From positions 21,911,091 to 21,975,090 of the forward strand of contig SFZH01000008.1 of NCBI GenBank assembly GCA_021234535.1: DNA of 64,000 nucleotides, written 5' to 3'. The position numbers and the translations under genes were made by a program. Below, piece after piece: positions 58,753 to 64,000 of the stretch (the first letter of the stretch is position 1; the number at the start of each line of letters is the position of its first letter). This stretch comes from Stichopus chloronotus (taxonomy: Eukaryota; Echinodermata; Holothuroidea; Aspidochirotida; Stichopodidae). A model generated the notes under the pieces. The model was not told where the DNA came from. It ran no database searches and saw nothing but the letters and a program-made list of their open reading frames with translations.

Positions 58753-58839
58753 CATTTTTTTCTGAATGTTTTTATTCCCTCATGCTCTCATGGATTTGTG
58801 TGAAACCTAGACTCAATGTTTTTTGTGTGTCGGACCATT

Positions 58840-59360
58840 TAGGGTGTTCAGGGAATTTTGGTCCAAGATTCCATGTGGGCCCTTTAGCCCATTTTATGAA
58901 TTCCACAAAATGCTTCTTTTCCTACAAATTACATTGTACAATGTTGATAGTTTGTCACAATGATGCTCAGTTAATGATCTCATCAGGGTGTTCAGGGATT
59001 GGTAGTCCAAAACCCCATGTCGACCCAATGGCCCATTGTGTGAAATTCTGTTTGAAATGTTGCTTCTCACCCATGCATCCATGGATTTATATTTAACTTG
59101 GTCGCAACAATCCTTGGGTGGTAGCTCATGTGGGGTGTACAAAAACGTTTCAGCCCAAGGTCCCATGTTTACCCTATGGTCCATTTTAGGAAACTCTGAA
59201 ACGTTCTCCTACATTTTCTCTTCTGAAATGTGATGGTTCCTTATAATGATACTCTGCTAGTGGTTATCTTAGGGTGTTCATGAATATGTAGCCTATGTTT
59301 CCATGATGACCATACGGTCCATTTTATGGAATTCTGCAAATTGCTTCTCCTTCTACCGTT
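58840..59360 (+). repeat. Degenerate tandem repeat of about 140 bp
   Basis: The pattern GTGTTCAGGG...CCATGT...CCCATTTTATGAATTC...TGCTTCT recurs three to four times (58844, 58986, about 59130, 59273) with heavy drift. A fragment may also occur near 59885. Confidence 0.6.
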
Positions 59361-60112
59361 AAAGTGCCCCTTTAAACTGTCATACACATCTCAAATATCC
59401 CTATCGTGCATGACTGATAGTTGAGTAATGGGACAATATCAGTTGGTATGCTAACTGAAACTCTGTACTGCCCCCAGGTATGTTCACCAGTATATGGACA
59501 TAAAGCGGTACTTTGAGTTGTTTCATGAACTTCATTTAGTCTCCACAAACATGGATTTTGTGTCAAGTTTCTAATGACCAATCAATGTTCAAATAAGTGG
59601 GTCCCATTATGAGTCACATGTAAATGACCACTAATGAGTGAGTAGCTAATAATTTAAATTGGTTTTGGAACACTCATGACCATTCGCTTTTCCACATTAG
59701 TATTAATTCATATACCCACAGACAGTACAAACCATTAAGAAAAATTAGCAAAAATTGAGTTTTTTTTTAAATATTATTGGATGTAAATAGTGATGCTAAT
59801 CATAAGCATTGTTATTTGGTAGTAATCATCAAAATTTTTCCAACTTTAATATATTGACAAAGATCAAACTTCTAAACTGTTGGGGCTCTAGTTTATGAAA
59901 TTCCGAAATTGCGCAGTCTTACATATTCTCTTGTACAATGTTAATGATTTGGAATAATGATACTCAGTAGTACCTATGATTTGACGTAATGATACATATA
60001 CATGAATGGTACCTTCACGATGTTGAGGTATTAACTACTGCACTAATGGTGCTCTAGTTAATTCTTATTGAAGTAGAATGTAATTGCAATGAAGTTTAAA
60101 AATAAATCTACT

Positions 60113-61230
60113 TTCATCCATCCTAAAATGTCATGTTTTGCAGATATATTTCTGAACATATTCGCTGCTAGTAAAATGATGTTCTTGTACCAAAAACAAA
60201 CCATTTGAGTCTGATTTGTGCACAGGTCTGATGTTTGTTTTTATAACAAACTTTGCACATTGTTACTTGTTATGACTATAATTCACTCATTGAATGAAAA
60301 AAAAAAAATGGATTTGTTAGGTTGAATATGCTGCACATACGGAGCCTAAACAACACTTTAGAAGATGCTTTGACAAGGCCAAATGTGTGTCAATAGTGTG
60401 ACAAACTGGACCAATAACGAACTAATCGAACCCGCAAGACTCACGAAAATATCAATGCCTTTAATCTTCTTATTACTAATTTTCACCAGGTTTTTAGTCC
60501 TTATTTTATACAATTGTTAAAAAGTTTAAGCAATGAACTCCATTTTAGGCAATTTAAAATACCATGTTTTTTAAATGGTCTTCTGAATTTAGTCTCTGCT
60601 TTAATCCAGCCTAAAATGTCATGTTTTGTAGATATATTTCTGATGACCTTGTACCAAAAACAAATCATTTGAGTCTGATTTGTGTACAGGTCTGATGTTT
60701 GGTTTTATAACAAACTTTGCACATTGTTACTTGTTATGACTATATTTTACTCATTGAAATGCTAAAAAAAAAAAAATGGATTTATTAGGTTGAATATACT
60801 GCACATACAGAGCCTAAACAAAATTTTAGAAGATGCTTTGACCAGGCCAAATGAGTGTCATTAGTGTGACAAACTGGACCAATAGTGAACTAGTCGAACC
60901 CACAAGACTCACGAAAATATCATTGTCTTTAATCTTCTTATTACAAATTTTCACCAGGTTTTTAGTCCTTATTTTTTATAATTGTTAAGAAGTTTAAGCA
61001 GTGAACTCCATTTAATACAATTTAAGATACCATGTTTTTTAAATGTACTTCTGAATTTAGTCTCTGCTTTTATCCAGCCTAAAATGTCATGTATTGTAGA
61101 TATATTTCTGATGACCTTGTACCAAAAACAAACTATTTGAGTCTGATTTATGTACAGGTCTGATATTTGTTTTATAACAAAATTTGTACATTGTTTCTTG
61201 TTATGATAATATTTCACTCATTGAATTTGT
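60113..61230 (+). repeat. Tandem repeat of about 464 bp, about 2.4 copies
   Basis: Two blocks alternate. One starts CCTAAAATGTCATGTTTTG and ends TTATGACTATA...CTCATTGAA (60113, 60602, 61075). The other starts GGATTTATTAGGTTGAATA (60310 with TTGTTAG, 60777). Poly-A stretches precede each second block. Confidence 0.85.
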
Positions 61231-62399
61231 TTCAGGAAAATGTCAGTGGCTTCAATTTTCTTCTTAAAATTCGTCACCAGGGTTTTTTTGTTGTCAACTT
61301 TATTTGCAAAGAAACTTAAAAAGTGAAATCCATTTTTTATCAAATTTAAAATGCCATGAAATTAACTACTGTACTTTCGAATTAAAGTGTTTTGTCTTAC
61401 ATATTTCATTAATTATATGTTTTTGATTGATCCTTTGGATCAGAAAGTTGCCTTTCACTGGAATTGTGAAACATGGTTAAATGTTTGAATTTGTAATGAA
61501 TTTTCCCAATGAACTGCTTTCTACACTAAAATGTCATTTGAATAAATCATTGAAAGTTCCAATATTTGACATGTTCTTCAGTGACAGTTTCTGCTTTTTC
61601 ATGTTTTAATGACCTCATGTTTGATGTGACTATGAGATTCACGAAAGTTGCAGAGATTTTGCACTTCAAAAGTTTAATTAGCTCATTGGGCATGGAAGTT
61701 TGAAAACTGTGAGGTTTAATGGTGAAAACTTGGAATGTGAGGACACTGCGCAAACATAGGCCCGAAAAGTATTTAAAAACACATATACATACTGCACACG
61801 AGGAAATAAAATTGAAACTGGTGTTGGTCATTTTACTTGTAACATCCACTTTCTAAATGTATGAAATACGTTTTTATGACATTTACTTTATTTCTCTTGA
61901 GGGTTGGGACAACGCTGAGGACAATACCCTACATACAATACAGTAAACCATCAGAGACTCACAAATATGACAACCAACTGTAATTAGCACGATTACCGCA
62001 GTCGAAAATCTTACCAATACCCATGATATTATATCCATTAACCTCCTTCAGCAAGTCTTGTGTGTGCTATTGGAGATTGCAGTGCTTCCTGGATGCGTTC
62101 AAATACTAGTGTAGAGTGTATGTGCACTTTTAAGCTGTTTTCGAAATGTCTTCATTATGTAGTGAATTTAAGTAAACTATGAGAGAAGATGTTTTCACTC
62201 CAAAATTTACAATTTAATAACTGGTAACTTTATTAAGTTGATAACTCAGTGATTCATGAAATCTTACATATTTGAATTTAGCGATTAGCTTGGCGGCAAC
62301 AGCATAAATATAGCGAAGATAGTTACGCTTCTTTTTTTTTTTTTTTTAAAGATGGGTTGGGGATATGCACAAATTATTTAATGATTAAATACTCATGCA
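61231..62399. other. Non-coding stretch
   Basis: AT-rich, with a poly-T run at 62331-62347. No gene or known repeat recognised. Confidence 0.5.
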
Positions 62400-62830
62400 C
62401 AGTATAATCTTCAGTGCGTCTCCACAAGGCAGTTGTGACTGAGGGCGACATTTCAGATACAAATAGTAAACTAAGTCAGCTTGACACACACATTTTACTC
62501 ACATCCACACTGAGGTCTCCATAAGGCCATCCTTGTGGAGCCAATCCAAAAAGTGTTGAAAAACTATGCAAATTCACAATATAAAATACAGTAACACAGT
62601 AACTTAGTACAAAAATTCAAAATGAAATTTCACTAGCCATAGAAGTTACATCACTGATTTTATAGCACATTTAGAGATAATTTCACTATGGAGACGTCCA
62701 AATTGTCTCCATAGTGCACCGCGTCTCCACAAGGCTCCACTGTGATGTATTTATGTCTCCACAGGGATGCTCTCGTAAGTGCACCCTCACACACACATAC
62801 ACACACACACATACACACACACACGACATC
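62400..62830. repeat. CTCCACAAGG-motif block and CA microsatellite
   Basis: TCTCCACAAGGC or close variants occur on both strands (62418, 62513, 62535, 62724, 62755). The same motif recurs through 41.3-46.3 kb. An (AC)n tract lies at 62788-62824, flanked by the hairpin-like TTCCTTCTGCCTTCGGCAAGG. Confidence 0.65.
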
Positions 62831-62888
62831 ACCATCGCATAGATTCCTTCTGCCTTCGGCAAGGAATCAAAAATAAATGGCCAGTATG

Positions 62889-64000
62889 TCAAGGGGTCGT
62901 TTTGCTGTCAAAGTTCCTGAGGTAGATTGCGTCTTTCTGCAGTGCTTGTAGAACGGTCGGTTTTAGTGACAGTGGTAGACATAGCTGGTTCAGTTTGTTA
63001 CCCTGGATAACTATCTTCCGGTACAACGAACCATTAACTATGTGAATTCTCTCCCACTGACGGAGCAATTTTCTGGCTGCCCTCTGTTCTACTCGTAACT
63101 CGGACACACTCGGTTCTCTATTCAAACCCCTAAAATGCCAAACTCGGCCTAAAACAGGATCAAGTTTTTGCAATTTTATCAATTCTGCCTTATCAATGGC
63201 CGGCAATGTTGTTATTGACTCTGGCTCGGTGACACGCGACCTTGGTTGTACCTCCTGTAGCCATGAATGCTCAACACAATCTGCTAAAGCAGTCACAACA
63301 TCAGCAGGTATAAGTGTTGTCGAACCAAGCTGTGAGCCTATAGGACTGACAGCTTGCCCTTCCTCAAAGCGTAGTGACGTTGGTTCCTTGCCATGACTTT
63401 CTTTTCTGCTAAGCGAATCTGCATTCCCATTCTCCCTCCCTGGCTTGTATTTAATATTAAAGTTAAACTGGGCCAGCTCAGCTGCCCACCTTGCTTCTAC
63501 TGCACCTAACTTTAATGAACTCTGCAAGTAGCTCAAGGGATTATTATCAGTGAATACGGTAAACTTAGCACCAAGTAGAAGGTCCCTAAATTTAACAGAG
63601 ATTGCCCAGTGGAGCCCCAATAATTCCAGCTTCATACTACTATAGTTACGCATAGTCTTTTCGTCCACCCTAAGGCCACAGCTAGCATATGCGATAACCC
63701 TCACACCATCTTCCTGTTGTTGGGACAGTACTGCACGAATCCCCAGGAGGCTGGTGTCCACCTCTAGTATAAATGGCTGTCTAAAATCGGGGTACCCCAG
63801 GACAGGGGCTGACACCAATCTCTCTTTCAGCTCCTGGAAAGCTACCTCGTGCTGTTCCTCCCATGCCCCCAGTGGTTGGGAACCCTTTGATTTGCCCGGA
63901 CCTGGTTCGAGCTTCCTCCCACCCACTAGTGCATGGAGGGGTTTTGCTATTTTCGCAAAGTTGGGGACGAATCTACGATAGTAACTCCCAAGACCTAGGA
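62889..64000 (-). pseudogene. Ty3/Gypsy pol fragment: RT C-terminus, RNase H, integrase start
   Basis: The frame enters at the window edge with a Gypsy RT tail (YYRRFVPNFAKIAKPLHALV). It continues with the connection (LVSAPVLGYPDFRQPFILEV) and RNase H, whose residues are visible in EVDTS (D), SSMKLELLGLHW (E), FTDNNPLSYLQ (D) and GNADSLSR (D). A linker follows, with LDPVLGRVW and NGSLYRK before the integrase. Family resemblance then stops near 62925, in the place where the HHCC motif is expected, and the frame ends at 62889 in unrelated sequence with a CA microsatellite beyond. It is therefore a 3'-truncated copy. It differs clearly from the Gypsy at 7-14 kb and belongs to another clade. The frame itself is intact inside the window. 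Confidence 0.85.

Noticed and set aside
58219..59096. Open frames rich in Ser, Leu, Val and Cys
   Set aside because: They are produced by the TCTG/TCTA microsatellite, which has no stop codon in any frame.

Overview
The window looks like a gene-poor, AT-rich piece of an invertebrate animal chromosome, most likely a marine deuterostome. An echinoderm is my best guess. The reasons are eukaryotic splice sites and mini-exons, a KMT5A-type SET exon, DIRS-like and Ty3/Gypsy retrotransposons, frequent TAGGCCTA words, and a foldback transposon whose ends are 15-bp tandem repeats, as described for sea-urchin TU elements. The species was not determined.

Layout. 1-1030 is a minus-strand DIRS-like retrotransposon fragment (RNase H, then the start of a tyrosine recombinase, frameshifted). 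2818-3013 is a plus-strand exon ending a KMT5A-like SET domain. 3.7-4.1 kb is an AAGCGTTCG-rich tandem repeat. 7.09-14.48 kb is a minus-strand Ty3/Gypsy element: one LTR, polypurine tract, gag, and pol broken by three frameshifts. A clean -1 frameshift signal joins gag to pol. No 5' LTR is visible; a CpG-rich promoter-like segment lies upstream instead. 15-26 kb is mostly non-coding with diverged duplications. 26.47-29.64 kb is a foldback element with a nested palindrome and a perfect hairpin. 33.6-35.0 kb is a 135-bp satellite, followed by a second copy of the Gypsy LTR at 35.43-36.04 kb.

41-56 kb is the most interesting part. It holds a tandemly amplified 36-nt mini-exon encoding EDECHGQDTLTK (eight copies, five with intact splice sites). 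Next comes a large exon encoding zinc fingers and a tyrosine-recombinase-like domain, broken by two stops and two frameshifts. Four short acidic/serine-rich exons follow, then a final exon with a compact Trp/Cys domain. Strand and intron phases agree along the chain, including the SET exon at 2.8 kb (phase 0 up to the recombinase exon, phase 1 after it). I therefore propose one large gene, or its decaying copy, in which a histone methyltransferase-type SET domain is fused to a recombinase-derived body. The link across 2.8-41 kb is inference.

57-62.8 kb holds repeats (a 464-bp tandem unit, a TCTG/TCTA microsatellite, a CTCCACAAGG-rich block). 62.9-64 kb is a second, truncated Ty3/Gypsy pol fragment on the minus strand that runs off the window.
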